In this document: piece by piece, positions 19,575 to 28,412 of the stretch
Numbering within the stretch: the stretch's first letter is position 1
How the letters are laid out: each line of letters begins with the position of its first letter
Assembly: GCA_903914535.1 (NCBI GenBank)
Contig: CAIWPG010000264.1
Span: 1-42,266, forward strand
Length of the DNA stretch: 42,266 bases
Reading direction: 5' to 3'
From: an uncultured Oxalobacteraceae bacterium
GTDB lineage: Bacteria; Pseudomonadota; Gammaproteobacteria; Burkholderiales; Burkholderiaceae_D
Translations under genes and position numbers: made by a program
Notes under the pieces: model-generated
Databases searched by the model: none
What the model was told of the DNA's origin: nothing
The model's input: the letters and a program-made list of their open reading frames with translations, nothing else

Positions 19575-21239
19575 ATGGATATTAAACGTACCATCTTGTG
19601 GGTTGTTTTTTCGATGTCGCTCTTGATCCTTTGGGATAACTGGATGCGTCACAATGGAAATCCATCCATGTTTTTTCCTAAACCAACCCAGGTGGTTAGT
19701 AATGGAAATAGCGGAAACAGCGGAAGTGCGGCTGCCGGTGATGCTAAAACAGCGCAACCGGGTGCGACAGCTGTTCCGGGCGCCGTTGCAGGTTCAGCTG
19801 CGACAGATGCTGTACCGGGTCTGAAGGGTGAAATTATCACCATACATACCGACGTTGTTGAAGCTCAAATTGACACAATGGGCGGTGAATTGCGTCATCT
19901 GGAATTATTGAAGCATCAGGACAGTGTTGATCACAGTAAAAACCTGGTTTTGTTTGATTCCAGTGACAAGCGTACTTACCTGGCGCAAAGTGGCTTGCTG
20001 GGCGGTGCATTCCCTAATCATAAATCCTTGTTTGTCGCTAAGCCGGGCAGCCGCACGCCGGATGCATCCGGACAAGTGCAATTGGTATTAGAGTCGGAGC
20101 AAAACGGCGTTAAGCTGATTAAAACGTACACCTTTAAACAAGGTTCGTATTTGATTGATTTACAGCATCAGATCGTTAATAACAGTACTGCTGCGATTAA
20201 TCCTTCGGTGTATCTGCAATTAGTACGTGACGGTGGCAAACTGGAAGGCGAATCTCGTTTCTACAGCACCTTCACTGGTCCTGCTGTTTACACTGAAGAA
20301 GAAAAATTTCAAAAACTGACCTTTGATAAAATTGAAAAAGGCAGTGAGTCACACGCTAATAAAGCTGACAATGGCTGGGCTGCGTTGATACAACATTACT
20401 TTGTTTCAGCGATCATTCCGCAAGATAAAGCGCCGCGTGAAATTTTTACTAAAAAAATCAGTACCAATTTGTATGCCGTTGGTAACATCATGCCTATGGG
20501 TTCGGTTGCGTCAGGCGCCAGTGCTCACCTGGACGCACATATTTATTCCGGCCCGCAAGTGACGTCAATTCTGGAACAGGTTGCTCCCGGATTTGATCTG
20601 GTTAAAGATTATGGCTGGACTACGATAGTGGCAAGACCGGTATTTTGGTTGATGGGTCAGATTCATCATATCCTCGGTAACTGGGGCTGGACCATTATTG
20701 TGCTGACTATTTGTATTAAATTGCTGTTCTTCCCGTTGTCGGCTGCCAGCTATCGCAGTATGGGCAAAATGAAGTTGCTCACACCTAAAATGACAGCGAT
20801 TCGCGAGCGTCATAAAGATGATCCGCAAAAAATGAATCAAGCCATGATGGAGTTGTATAAAACAGAAAAAGTGAATCCGCTGGGTGGTTGTTTACCTATC
20901 CTGATTCAGACTCCTGTATTCATCTCTCTGTATTCTGTTGTGTTAGCCAGTGTTGAATTGCGTAATGCACCCTGGATAGGCTGGATACATGATTTGGCAT
21001 CACCGGATCCGCTCTATATTTTGCCTGTGCTGATGGCGGTATCCATGTTTGTTCAAACCAAACTGAATCCTGCACCGGCAGACCCGATGCAAGCCAAGAT
21101 GATGATGATCATGCCGCTGGTATTTTCGTTTATGTTCTTCTTCTTCCCGTCAGGTCTGGTGTTGTATTGGGTAGTGAATAATCTTCTGTCAATTACACAG
21201 CAATGGGTTATTACCAGAAAGATCGCTGCGACTAAATAA
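19575..21239 (+). CDS. yidC: Membrane protein insertase YidC
   Basis: Oxa1-family insertase for inner-membrane proteins, working with or without SecYEG. The 554 residues match Gram-negative YidC: an N-terminal membrane helix (ILWVVFSMSLLILWDNWMRH), a low-complexity Gly/Ala/Ser linker about 40-80, a large periplasmic domain about 85-340, and the conserved core with five hydrophobic segments (NWGWTIIVLTICIKLLFFPL, NPLGGCLPILIQTPVFISLY, LPVLMAVSMFVQTKLNP, MPLVFSFMFFFFPSGLVLYW). The hydrophilic-groove Arg is likely the one in SYRSMGKMK. No strong ribosome site precedes the ATG. It is the fourth annotated gene of the rpmH-rnpA-yidD-yidC run. Confidence 0.97.
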   Translation: MDIKRTILWVVFSMSLLILWDNWMRHNGNPSMFFPKPTQVVSNGNSGNSGSAAAGDAKTAQPGATAVPGAVAGSAATDAVPGLKGEIITIHTDVVEAQIDTMGGELRHLELLKHQDSVDHSKNLVLFDSSDKRTYLAQSGLLGGAFPNHKSLFVAKPGSRTPDASGQVQLVLESEQNGVKLIKTYTFKQGSYLIDLQHQIVNNSTAAINPSVYLQLVRDGGKLEGESRFYSTFTGPAVYTEEEKFQKLTFDKIEKGSESHANKADNGWAALIQHYFVSAIIPQDKAPREIFTKKISTNLYAVGNIMPMGSVASGASAHLDAHIYSGPQVTSILEQVAPGFDLVKDYGWTTIVARPVFWLMGQIHHILGNWGWTIIVLTICIKLLFFPLSAASYRSMGKMKLLTPKMTAIRERHKDDPQKMNQAMMELYKTEKVNPLGGCLPILIQTPVFISLYSVVLASVELRNAPWIGWIHDLASPDPLYILPVLMAVSMFVQTKLNPAPADPMQAKMMMIMPLVFSFMFFFFPSGLVLYWVVNNLLSITQQWVITRKIAATK

Positions 21240-21311
21240 GCCCTGTAATTAAGTCTTGTACTAAATCTGGTTCGTGTGTGGCGCAGCAAGTTGGATTTGT
21301 GCCACACAATC

Positions 21312-21343
21312 AAAAAAAGCCCGTGCCAGTCATGGGTTTTTTT
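21312..21343 (+). terminator. Intrinsic terminator after yidC
   Basis: A stem GCCCGTG with CATGGGT (two wobble pairs) is flanked by seven A and seven T. A longer-looped inverted repeat, TGTGTGGC (21275-21282) and GCCACACA (21301-21308), lies just before it. Confidence 0.8.
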
Positions 21344-21406
21344 GTATGTAAGCCCTGCGGCTCCTAAGCTTAATAAGTGCTGTAATTACGTTCTATTCTT
21401 ATATAA

Positions 21407-22807
21407 ATGATCAAATTAGACTCTTTCCCTATCGCGGCTATTGCTACTGCTCCCGGACGCGGAGGCATCGGTGTGGTTCGTGTATCCGGTCCCCGGCTTG
21501 AATCTCTCCTTGCCACGCTGTTTCCGACGGTGAGCCTGGAACCCAGACGTGCTACTTATTTGCCATTTTTAGCTGCTGATGGCAGCCTGATTGATCAGGG
21601 ACTGGCGATCTATTTTAAAGCGCCGCACTCTTATACAGGTCAGGATGTACTGGAGTTGCAGGGACACGGGGGGCCGGTAGTATTGCAAATGTTGCTGGCA
21701 CGTTGTCTGGAAGCAGGTAAGGAAAGTGGTTTGCGCCTGGCACAACCCGGTGAGTTTACTCAGCGCGCCTTTATGAACGATAAGCTTGATCTGGCTCAGG
21801 CAGAAGCAGTCGCCGACTTGATAGAGGCCTCTACCGAGGCCGCGGTAAAATCTGCTTCCCAATCTTTGTCTGGTGCTTTTTCAAAAGTGATCCATGCACT
21901 GGTTGATCAGGTGGTTAATTTACGTATGCTGGTGGAAGCTACCCTGGATTTTCCGGAAGAAGAAATTGATTTTCTGGAAAAATCGAACGCCAGAGGGCAA
22001 TTGGAAGGTATTCGGCAAGCGTTAAAGCTGGTATTTGAGCAGTCAGCGCAAGGTGCTTTGTTACGCGATGGTTTGAATGTTGTGCTGGCGGGTCAGCCTA
22101 ATGTCGGTAAATCATCCCTGCTTAATGCCCTGGCTGGTGATGATATCGCTATTGTGACCCCTATCGCAGGAACGACGCGCGATAAAGTGGTGGAAACTAT
22201 TCACCTGAACGGTGTTCCCCTGAATGTGATTGATACTGCCGGAATTCGGGATGCTGCCGGCGATGATGGCAACGATGTGGCTATTGATGTCGTGGAACGT
22301 ATTGGTATTGAACGCACCTGGGCTGAAGTAGCTAAAGCCGATGTTATTTTACATTTGATGGATGCCAGTCGCGGTCCGACACGTGATGATGAGCTGATCG
22401 TTGAACGTTTTCCATCCAATGTGCCGGTGATCCAGGTCTGGAATAAAATTGATATCTCCGGGCATCAGCCCAACATCGATGTAATGCCGGATGCAACACA
22501 TATTTATTTATCTGCGCATGAGAATCAGGGTATTGATTTATTACGTGATGAATTGCTAAGAATTTCAGGATGGCAACAAACAGGTGAATCTGTTTATCTG
22601 GCTCGTGAGCGTCATCTGTATGCACTACAGTCAGCGCGTGAGCATCTGGATAATGCCGCTGACCATGCTGCGCAAACTGATCAGGCGCTGGATTTGTTCG
22701 CTGAAGAGTTGCGTCTTGCCCAAGACAGCTTAAATAGCATCACTGGTGAATTCAGTTCTGATGATCTGTTAGGTGTAATTTTCTCACGCTTTTGTATAGG
22801 CAAGTAA
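21407..22807 (+). CDS. mnmE: tRNA uridine-5-carboxymethylaminomethyl(34) synthesis GTPase MnmE
   Basis: With MnmG it modifies U34 in the wobble position of several tRNAs. The 466 residues show the N-terminal tetrahydrofolate-binding domain ([22 protein letters not shown]-type motif seen as [23 protein letters not shown]), a helical domain, and an inserted G domain with G1 [10 protein letters not shown], switch region AGTTRD, G3 DTAG and G4 NKID. It ends with FSRFCIGK, the invariant C-terminus carrying the catalytic Cys. The ATG at 21407 has no obvious ribosome site, but the protein begins at the family's usual residue. A terminator separates it from yidC. Confidence 0.97.
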   Translation: MIKLDSFPIAAIATAPGRGGIGVVRVSGPRLESLLATLFPTVSLEPRRATYLPFLAADGSLIDQGLAIYFKAPHSYTGQDVLELQGHGGPVVLQMLLARCLEAGKESGLRLAQPGEFTQRAFMNDKLDLAQAEAVADLIEASTEAAVKSASQSLSGAFSKVIHALVDQVVNLRMLVEATLDFPEEEIDFLEKSNARGQLEGIRQALKLVFEQSAQGALLRDGLNVVLAGQPNVGKSSLLNALAGDDIAIVTPIAGTTRDKVVETIHLNGVPLNVIDTAGIRDAAGDDGNDVAIDVVERIGIERTWAEVAKADVILHLMDASRGPTRDDELIVERFPSNVPVIQVWNKIDISGHQPNIDVMPDATHIYLSAHENQGIDLLRDELLRISGWQQTGESVYLARERHLYALQSAREHLDNAADHAAQTDQALDLFAEELRLAQDSLNSITGEFSSDDLLGVIFSRFCIGK

Positions 22808-22893
22808 AAGAATGAAATAAGCTGTAACAGCAGGTTATTTTGGCATCAATGTGAACTATAGTTCTATTATTGAACATATTAAATGAGAATGAC

Positions 22894-23355
22894 ATGAAAA
22901 TTAACTGCGTCAAAACTGCCTTGATTATTTCTCTGGCCGGCGCTCTGAGTGCTTGTGTGGTTGCTCCGCCCATGGGGTATCGGGCATCAAGTAATGTGTT
23001 GCCAACGTATGTCAACGGTCAGTATGTGGGGATGCAGCCTAATCCGTATAGTTACTCTGCTGTCGCCGTACCTGCGGGTTCTGCACCGTCAGGAGTAACT
23101 GCGGCTGCTGCGCCGCCACTGCCTGTGGTTGATCAGGCACAGGCACAGGCACCCGCACCTGCTACAGTGTATGTACAACAAGCAGCTCCGTCCGTTGTGT
23201 ATATGCAGGCGCCTGCTCCTGTGGTTTATAACCCGTATTATGTAAATCCATACTATGCCAGCCCGTATTATGTTGATCCTTACGGCGTTGCAATCGGGGT
23301 TGGAATTGGTTTCGGATTTGGTCGTTGCTGTGGCTATCGCGGATGGCACCGGTGA
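22894..23355 (+). CDS. Small Pro/Tyr-rich lipoprotein of unknown function
   Basis: A 153-residue protein from the ATG at 22894. The frame opens at 22870, but the later start gives a proper signal: a basic N-terminus (MKINCVKTA), a hydrophobic stretch (LIISLAGA) and the lipobox LSAC, with lipidation predicted at that Cys. The mature part is rich in Ala, Pro, Val and Tyr, with PAP/QAQA runs and a tract of repeated PYY (NPYYVNPYYASPYYVDPYG), then a Gly-rich hydrophobic segment (VAIGVGIGFGFG). No enzyme motif is present. Such compositions occur in outer-membrane or surface lipoproteins, but I cannot name a family. It stands alone between mnmE and a convergent regulator gene. Confidence 0.75.
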   Translation: MKINCVKTALIISLAGALSACVVAPPMGYRASSNVLPTYVNGQYVGMQPNPYSYSAVAVPAGSAPSGVTAAAAPPLPVVDQAQAQAPAPATVYVQQAAPSVVYMQAPAPVVYNPYYVNPYYASPYYVDPYGVAIGVGIGFGFGRCCGYRGWHR

Positions 23356-23405
23356 TATTTCAGATCAGTTACGTGCTTGATGTAGCTGATGCCGCCGGTG
23401 TGGCA

Positions 23406-23717
23406 TTATGCAAACTTATCCAGTAATGCAGCCAGGTGTTGTGCACGCAGCGCGGCATCTGTTACGTTTTTTGCTTCTGATGACTGCGTGACCAGTGCGC
23501 TGGTGAGTAAGGTGATAAAAGCCCGGTCCATTGCTTTACGTGCTGCAGCCATTTGCTGAGCTACACCATCACAATCTGCCGGTGCTTCTGCGTTGGCAAT
23601 GAGTTTCTGAATGCCGCGTAACTGGCCTTCTATCCGGGCCAGGCGGTGTGTCAGATCCTTTTTTTGTTGGGCGGACAGGGCGGTTCCTGTGGCTGCAGAT
23701 TTTTTTTCTGTTTCCAT
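23406..23717 (-). CDS. CsoR/RcnR/FrmR-family repressor lacking a canonical ligand
   Basis: All-helical DNA-binding repressor of about 103 residues from the ATG at 23717. A longer frame from 23840 would add a Ser/Asp-rich N-terminus atypical for the family. The hallmark HRLARIEGQLRGIQKLI helix and the CDGVAQQMAAARKAMDRAF helix are clear. Family members sense copper, nickel or formaldehyde through a Cys on helix 2 and a His 25 residues later. Here Cys49 is present but position +25 is Ala74 (LLTSALVTQ), and no Cys occurs four residues further as in copper sensors. The inducer is therefore probably not Cu(I), or the site is built differently. No transporter or dehydrogenase gene adjoins it. Confidence 0.85.
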   Translation of the reverse strand: METEKKSAATGTALSAQQKKDLTHRLARIEGQLRGIQKLIANAEAPADCDGVAQQMAAARKAMDRAFITLLTSALVTQSSEAKNVTDAALRAQHLAALLDKFA

Positions 23718-23845
23718 GTCAGAATTTGAGTCTGAGTCCGGGGGCGAATCTGAACTTGATATTGGTGCTGTAGAGATATCTGACACGATCCGCTTTCTTG
23801 ATGAAGGATAGGAAATTAAGTTGAAATATGCACGGTGCATTTATT

Positions 23846-23880
23846 AAAAAACAGGGCTGCCGGTGGTAGCCCTGTTTTTT
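23846..23880. terminator. Bidirectional-type terminator at the end of queC
   Basis: AAAAAACAGGGCT (23846-23858) pairs perfectly with AGCCCTGTTTTTT (23868-23880), and the stem extends inward. On the minus strand it immediately follows, and overlaps, the queC stop codon. Confidence 0.9.
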
Positions 23881-24583
23881 ATTGGGTCTGGTTCGCTTTA
23901 AATCCGGCATAGCCCCTGGCACGCAGTACACACGCCGGACAGGTTCCGCAACCGTAGCCCCAGTCGTGCAGTGTACCTCGTTCTCCGAGGTAACAGGTAT
24001 GCGATTCTTCGCGAATCAGGTCAACTAAACTTGCTCCGCCCAACTGGTGTGCCAGATGCCATGTTTGCGCTTTATCCAGCCACATCAGAGGGGTAGCCAG
24101 GGTTATTCGCGTATCCATGCCTAAATTAATGGCGACTTGCAGTGCTTTCATTGTGTCATCGCGGCAATCGGGATAGCCGGAAAAATCTGTTTCACACATG
24201 CCGCCTACCAGGACGTCCAGTCCGCGCCGGTAAGCCAGGGCGGCAGCAACTGTCATAAACAATAGATTTCTTCCTGGCACAAAGGTATTGGGTAAGCCAT
24301 TTTCCTGCATCGTAATGGCAATATTGCTGGTCATTGCAGTTTGCGATATAGATGAAATAAGTGTCAGGTCCAGTATGTGGTCTTGTCCCAGGCGCGCTGC
24401 CCACTGCGGGCGTAAGGGCGCAATTTTTTTTAATAAAGCCGGACGTACAGAAAGTTCGATGGCATGTCGTTGTCCATAGTCAAAGCCAAGCGTTTCAACG
24501 CGTTCATAATTTTCCAGTGCCCAAGCCAGACATGTCGCTGAATCTTGTCCTCCGCTAAAGAGAACTAATGCGCTTTTTTTCAT
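23879..24583 (-). CDS. queC: 7-cyano-7-deazaguanine synthase QueC
   Basis: ATP-dependent enzyme converting 7-carboxy-7-deazaguanine and ammonia to preQ0 in queuosine biosynthesis. The 234 residues include the N-terminal PP-loop [27 protein letters not shown], the FVPGRNLLF motif, and the C-terminal zinc-binding cluster formed by the cysteines of [10 protein letters not shown] and [16 protein letters not shown]. The ATG follows CAGGAGT. No queD or queE is adjacent and no preQ1 riboswitch is evident in the 90 bp upstream. Confidence 0.96.
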   Translation of the reverse strand: MKKSALVLFSGGQDSATCLAWALENYERVETLGFDYGQRHAIELSVRPALLKKIAPLRPQWAARLGQDHILDLTLISSISQTAMTSNIAITMQENGLPNTFVPGRNLLFMTVAAALAYRRGLDVLVGGMCETDFSGYPDCRDDTMKALQVAINLGMDTRITLATPLMWLDKAQTWHLAHQLGGASLVDLIREESHTCYLGERGTLHDWGYGCGTCPACVLRARGYAGFKANQTQ

Positions 24584-24673
24584 ATTTACTCCTGATGCTG
24601 TGCATACGCCGTTTTTATTGCTGTGTGCACGTTGCTGTGTCGGTAGGTTATTAATCAGTTTAGACCGGCAGGA

Positions 24674-25438
24674 TCAGTGTGTTGATCCTGCCTTGATGTT
24701 GACCAGATTTTGTTCAATCATATCCCCGTCGGAATCGGTAAATTTAAGGCGTACCGGATACCATTCCATGCCGGGTGCCAGCCAGATATCAAGACGTTGT
24801 CCGGATGCGTCCGGTGGTGGCGTTTTAACGAGATGAACCGTAGAAAGCATTCCCATCGGGGTAGAAATAGTTTCGTTTCCTTCAACGTTGAACAGCCAGT
24901 TTTCGGCATCATGACGACCCGCTACAAACATAATCCAATGTGAGCCTGCTATAAACTGATGTGATTCGGCTCTGGCGATGCTGACCAGTTGCCAGATTGC
25001 ACTGGTGCGATCCTGCTCTCCGCCGGTGAGAGGGTATGTCGTTGTTGAATCAGAGAAATGCAATAATTTCTTTTCCCTGTCAAATTGAGCCATGCTGGCG
25101 GGTTTTCCGAGGCGCTTTTCATCAAATTGTGTCGGTGCCAGACCATGGCTGTTAATGGTGCCGGTGCTATCCGCCTGCAGAATTTTTCCAAGCAGTGCAG
25201 CACGTGTTTCTGTTTTTATCGAATAATTTTGGCTGGGTTTTTGTCCGGTTGGCTGCCAGTTAACCAGAGCCTCGCCATCCAGACTAAAGCCGCTTTGTCT
25301 GGCCTTAATGCTGTAATGCAGTTCGGCTGCAGGGGGCAGGCTGGTGGCATAGGTTTCTGTTGTTTTTGGCTGAGCCAGGACGACGGTATTCAGCAGTAGC
25401 ATGACCAGGGCAAGCGAGGGTATAAATGGTTGTTTCAT
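24674..25438 (-). CDS. DUF3108 protein, short paralogue
   Basis: A 254-residue exported protein. The N-terminus (MKQPFIPSLALVMLLLNTVVLAQ) is a typical signal peptide with cleavage after about residue 22. The rest resembles DUF3108, a beta-rich periplasmic domain of unknown function, with LHYSIKARQSGFSLDGEALVNW near the start and RLDIWLAPGMEWYPVRLKF near the end. The latter matches SRLDIWLCPELHWIPVQIR in the upstream gene, so the two are tandem paralogues. Its ATG overlaps the upstream gene's stop (ATGA, 25435-25438), indicating coupled translation. No catalytic motif is apparent. Confidence 0.82.
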   Translation of the reverse strand: MKQPFIPSLALVMLLLNTVVLAQPKTTETYATSLPPAAELHYSIKARQSGFSLDGEALVNWQPTGQKPSQNYSIKTETRAALLGKILQADSTGTINSHGLAPTQFDEKRLGKPASMAQFDREKKLLHFSDSTTTYPLTGGEQDRTSAIWQLVSIARAESHQFIAGSHWIMFVAGRHDAENWLFNVEGNETISTPMGMLSTVHLVKTPPPDASGQRLDIWLAPGMEWYPVRLKFTDSDGDMIEQNLVNIKAGSTH

Positions 25439-26496
25439 GTTGTTTTTGCCACTGTGATTTTACGTATGGTTTGAGTTGTAACAGCGCCATTGGATTCGGT
25501 ATTACGTATTTGTACCGGAATCCAATGCAGTTCAGGACAAAGCCAGATATCCAGGCGTGAATTATACACACCGGGGCGTGGCGGGCGCACCACATGCCAT
25601 GTGTGGAGTTGTCCCAGTTTTGTTGCTATCGTCTCTTGTTCCAGAATGATGAATTGCACCAGATTAGCTTCTTTTTCTTCAGCAACCTGAATGGTAATGG
25701 TTTTTCCATTGGTATATTGCTGCGGGTCAGCATTGCCTATGCTGGCCAGTTGCATAAATACGGTCGCTTTATCCTGTACTCCGGTTATTAACGGAAGCGA
25801 TAGCGGTGATGCAGAAAAACTGATGGTGTTCAGTTCATAATTAAAATAGGTGCTGGCAGCGGGGTGGTTGTGGCGGATTTCTGTTGTGAGTTTCGGGATG
25901 ATTCCTGTGGCGCCGATAGTGCCTTCGCTGTGTAAACTAAACAGGATAATTTTAGTAAAAAGCAAGTCAATGCCTGCCTCGGTACTCATGGTGTAATGTT
26001 GATCGTTATAGTCCCAGTGAATTTCTCCGACACCCAGAATCGGATTCGATAATGCAGCCTCAGTGCGCACGACATCCAGCGTGTAACTGACAGAAAAAGG
26101 TGCCTTGGTTAACAATGCTGTAGCGGCGGGCGTAGTTGTTGCTGCGGATGTGGTGGCCGTACTGATGCCAGCGGGTTCCGTCTGATCCGGAGTGTCGGGG
26201 AGTTGGCTGGTATTGGCATGTAAATCCGGCGGAATCTCAGCGGGCAAGGGAGATTCTGTTGGTGTTACTTGCGGGGCCACTGGCGGTGGATTTTCCGGTA
26301 CTTTGGTATGCTGTCTGATGGTTTTTTCAGGAGGTGCTGCAATCAGTTCGCTGGCTTTGGGTTCCTGATATAAAGTGACAGGCACAATAGCGACAGGGGA
26401 CGGTCGCCAGTTCGTTCGCTTTGCTGTCAGGAATTGCCATAACAGAAGGTGAGCCAGTATAGTAAGAACAATAGGAATAAGGCGGCGTTTAGTCAA
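25435..26496 (-). CDS. DUF3108 protein, long paralogue with membrane anchor and Pro-rich linker
   Basis: A 353-residue protein starting with a basic patch and one hydrophobic helix (LIPIVLTILAHLLLWQFL), then a Pro/Thr/Ala-rich stretch about 50-130 like the periplasm-spanning arm of TonB-type proteins, then the DUF3108 domain (VSYTLDVVRTEA...; RLDIWLCPELHWIPVQIR). The start is a TTG at 26494-26496; an in-frame TAA lies five codons upstream and no ATG or GTG is nearby, so TTG is the best candidate, though no ribosome site is clear. The anchor-linker-domain layout suggests a periplasmic partner of the downstream short paralogue. Function unknown. Confidence 0.8.
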   Translation of the reverse strand: MTKRRLIPIVLTILAHLLLWQFLTAKRTNWRPSPVAIVPVTLYQEPKASELIAAPPEKTIRQHTKVPENPPPVAPQVTPTESPLPAEIPPDLHANTSQLPDTPDQTEPAGISTATTSAATTTPAATALLTKAPFSVSYTLDVVRTEAALSNPILGVGEIHWDYNDQHYTMSTEAGIDLLFTKIILFSLHSEGTIGATGIIPKLTTEIRHNHPAASTYFNYELNTISFSASPLSLPLITGVQDKATVFMQLASIGNADPQQYTNGKTITIQVAEEKEANLVQFIILEQETIATKLGQLHTWHVVRPPRPGVYNSRLDIWLCPELHWIPVQIRNTESNGAVTTQTIRKITVAKTT

Positions 26497-26837
26497 GGCT
26501 GGGCGTTAAGCAAATAGGTGGCTTATGGTGGCTTGTGGCGGCTTAAGTGGTGCTGACATAGCTGAAAAACGGAGTACGAGAGTTTGCTTCCATTTTCTTT
26601 TGCCTAGTGTATACGGTTTTGAGGGGGAGTGGAGGCAAAGTGCTTCAGGAAATGATACTTCTGTTTTAAAGTTATCTGGCTGGTTAGTGCGGTGTACGGC
26701 TTAGTTACCGTTAGCGCTTTATCAAAGACAGTGTGTATAGGGGAAAAAAACTGCATTTTATGTAAGATCAGGCTTGACCACCATGGCAAGCAAGCGCAAG
26801 ATGCAAAAACCTTAATCAAGAATTTGGAGCCTTTGCT
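26497..26837. other. Intergenic region between the DUF3108 pair and phaM
   Basis: About 340 bp upstream of two divergent genes, so promoters in both directions are expected. The visible feature is a triple 10-bp near-repeat at 26517-26546 (GGTGGCTTAT, GGTGGCTTGT, GGCGGCTTAA). A minus-strand frame at 26604-26846 overlaps the phaM start and does not look like a protein. No clear terminator is present. Confidence 0.5.
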
Positions 26838-27482
26838 ATGACCCAATCTTCGCCTTTCTCAAGTGATGCAATCAACGATAGTTTGGGCTTTGTAAAAAAA
26901 CTGTGGGGTGGTATGGGTGTTCCCGGAATGCCGGCACCGGCGTTATCTGTTGAGGATCTGGAAAAACGTATTCAGGAGCTCAAAACAGTAGAATCCTGGC
27001 TGAACGTGAATATGGCAATGCTGCGTAATACCATACAGGCGCTGGAAGTGCAGCGTGCTACGCTGGCAACCCTGCATTCCTTAAGTGCGAGTATGACACA
27101 AACTATGAATGCGGTTAATTCGGCGGGTACTACGTCCGGTATGGCAGCAACGCCGCCGAAACCACCGGCGCCGGATTTGGCAAGCACGGCCGATATTGCT
27201 GCTGCTCAGGCGGATCTGGTCAGTAATACCGCACCTTTGATTAATCAGTCTGCTGTCTGGTGGAATGGTTTGCAGGAACAGTTTAAGCAAGCACTGGGAA
27301 CGGCACTGGCTGGCAGTACGGCGGGCAGTCAGGCAAGTGCCGCGTCAGAGAATGGTGAAGCTGGTGCCAGGCCGAAGAAAAGTACAGGTTCTGCTACCGA
27401 AAGTGTAAAAAAACCTGTTGCGGCTGCCTCCGCAACAGCTTCTGCTGCCGCGAGTAAGGCGCGTAAACCTAAAGCAAGCTAG
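26838..27482 (+). CDS. phaM: PHA granule regulatory protein PhaM-like
   Basis: PhaM in Ralstonia binds PHB synthase, the granule surface and DNA, helping to split granules between daughter cells. The 214-residue protein shows the expected order: SLGFVKKLWGGMGVPGMPAP near the N-terminus, the coiled-coil block LSVEDLEKRIQELKTVESWL followed by NVNMAMLRNTIQALEVQRAT, a Pro/Ala linker, and a Lys/Ala-rich basic tail (ASKARKPKAS) suited to DNA binding. TTGGAG precedes the ATG by 8 bases. It is the fourth granule-related protein in this window after PhaB-side phasin, phasin 2 and PhaZ. Assignment is by recalled family pattern, not by alignment. Confidence 0.83.
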   Translation: MTQSSPFSSDAINDSLGFVKKLWGGMGVPGMPAPALSVEDLEKRIQELKTVESWLNVNMAMLRNTIQALEVQRATLATLHSLSASMTQTMNAVNSAGTTSGMAATPPKPPAPDLASTADIAAAQADLVSNTAPLINQSAVWWNGLQEQFKQALGTALAGSTAGSQASAASENGEAGARPKKSTGSATESVKKPVAAASATASAAASKARKPKAS

Positions 27483-27607
27483 CAAGTCTGCCGGATTCAT
27501 GAATCGTATCCGGTTGCTTCGTGCCGGACGCGGGAAGGGGGTGTGCCTGCGGCCGATCTTGTATCGGGCTATTCCCCTGCCGGTGTCATCAGGCTACAAT
27601 GCCGTGC

Positions 27608-28411
27608 ATGACAGAAGATATTCATGACCTGGTGGTCGAAAAAATGCTGGGCTTTGCCTGCGAATTGTCGCAATCAGTGGCGATGGAAGTGGTCGCCCGG
27701 ACGGGATCGACCAATGCCGACTTGCTGGCGCGTCTGCCAGAGCTTTCTATGCCGACATTATTGGTGGCCGAACAGCAAACTGCAGGTCGTGGTCGTGCCG
27801 GACGTAGCTGGTTAAGTGCCCCCGGATGCTCACTTACTTTTTCATTAGCATGGCCGTTTGCACAAAACCCGCAGGCGCTCTTGGGCTTGCCGCTGGCGAT
27901 AGGCGTTGCATTGGCGCAGGCATTAGCAACACTGGATGTGCCGGTGCAGCTTAAATGGCCGAATGATGTACTGAAAGACGGTAAAAAATTAGCAGGGATC
28001 TTAATAGAAACGGCCACACACGGAAAAACGACGTGGGCAGTGATCGGCATCGGGATTAATCTGCGTATGCCGGACGAGTTAGAGCAACAAATTGGCCATG
28101 CTGTTGCTGATATGCCCTGGTTGGCGCAGATGGATAGAAATCAGCTAATCGCAATTTTGCTGACACAGCTATCTGAGACCTTGCAGCAATTTTCCGAGCG
28201 TGGATTTGCTGAATTTATTTCTGAATGGAATCGCTTTCATGCCTATGCCGGGCAAGCGGTATGGATTTTTGATCAGGGAAAAGTTGTACAGCAAGGTATA
28301 GCAAGAGGTGTTAATGAAATGGGATGCCTGTTGCTGGAAGACCGTTATGGTATCAGCATGGTCATGGCTGGCGATGTGTCCTTACGTGCAGTGAATAATC
28401 AGGATATATAA
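27608..28411 (+). CDS. birA: Biotin-[acetyl-CoA carboxylase] ligase BirA (short form)
   Basis: Attaches biotin to the carrier subunit of biotin-dependent carboxylases. With the ATG at 27608 the protein has 267 residues; the frame is open further upstream (27521), but that part is Cys/Gly-rich and unlike the family. Visible: the substrate loop GSTNADLLARL, the biotin-binding QQTAGRGRAGRSWLSAPG, LKWPNDVLKDGKKLAGILIE, and AVIGIGINL, then a C-terminal SH3-like domain. There is no N-terminal helix-turn-helix, so unlike E. coli BirA it should not act as a repressor. coaX starts 2 bp after its stop codon. Confidence 0.93.
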   Translation: MTEDIHDLVVEKMLGFACELSQSVAMEVVARTGSTNADLLARLPELSMPTLLVAEQQTAGRGRAGRSWLSAPGCSLTFSLAWPFAQNPQALLGLPLAIGVALAQALATLDVPVQLKWPNDVLKDGKKLAGILIETATHGKTTWAVIGIGINLRMPDELEQQIGHAVADMPWLAQMDRNQLIAILLTQLSETLQQFSERGFAEFISEWNRFHAYAGQAVWIFDQGKVVQQGIARGVNEMGCLLLEDRYGISMVMAGDVSLRAVNNQDI

Positions 28412-28412
28412 C

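Noticed and set aside
26604-26846. Minus-strand 80-codon ORF upstream of phaM
   Set aside because: Overlaps the phaM start, has no family resemblance and low-complexity aromatic/basic content typical of AT-rich non-coding DNA.
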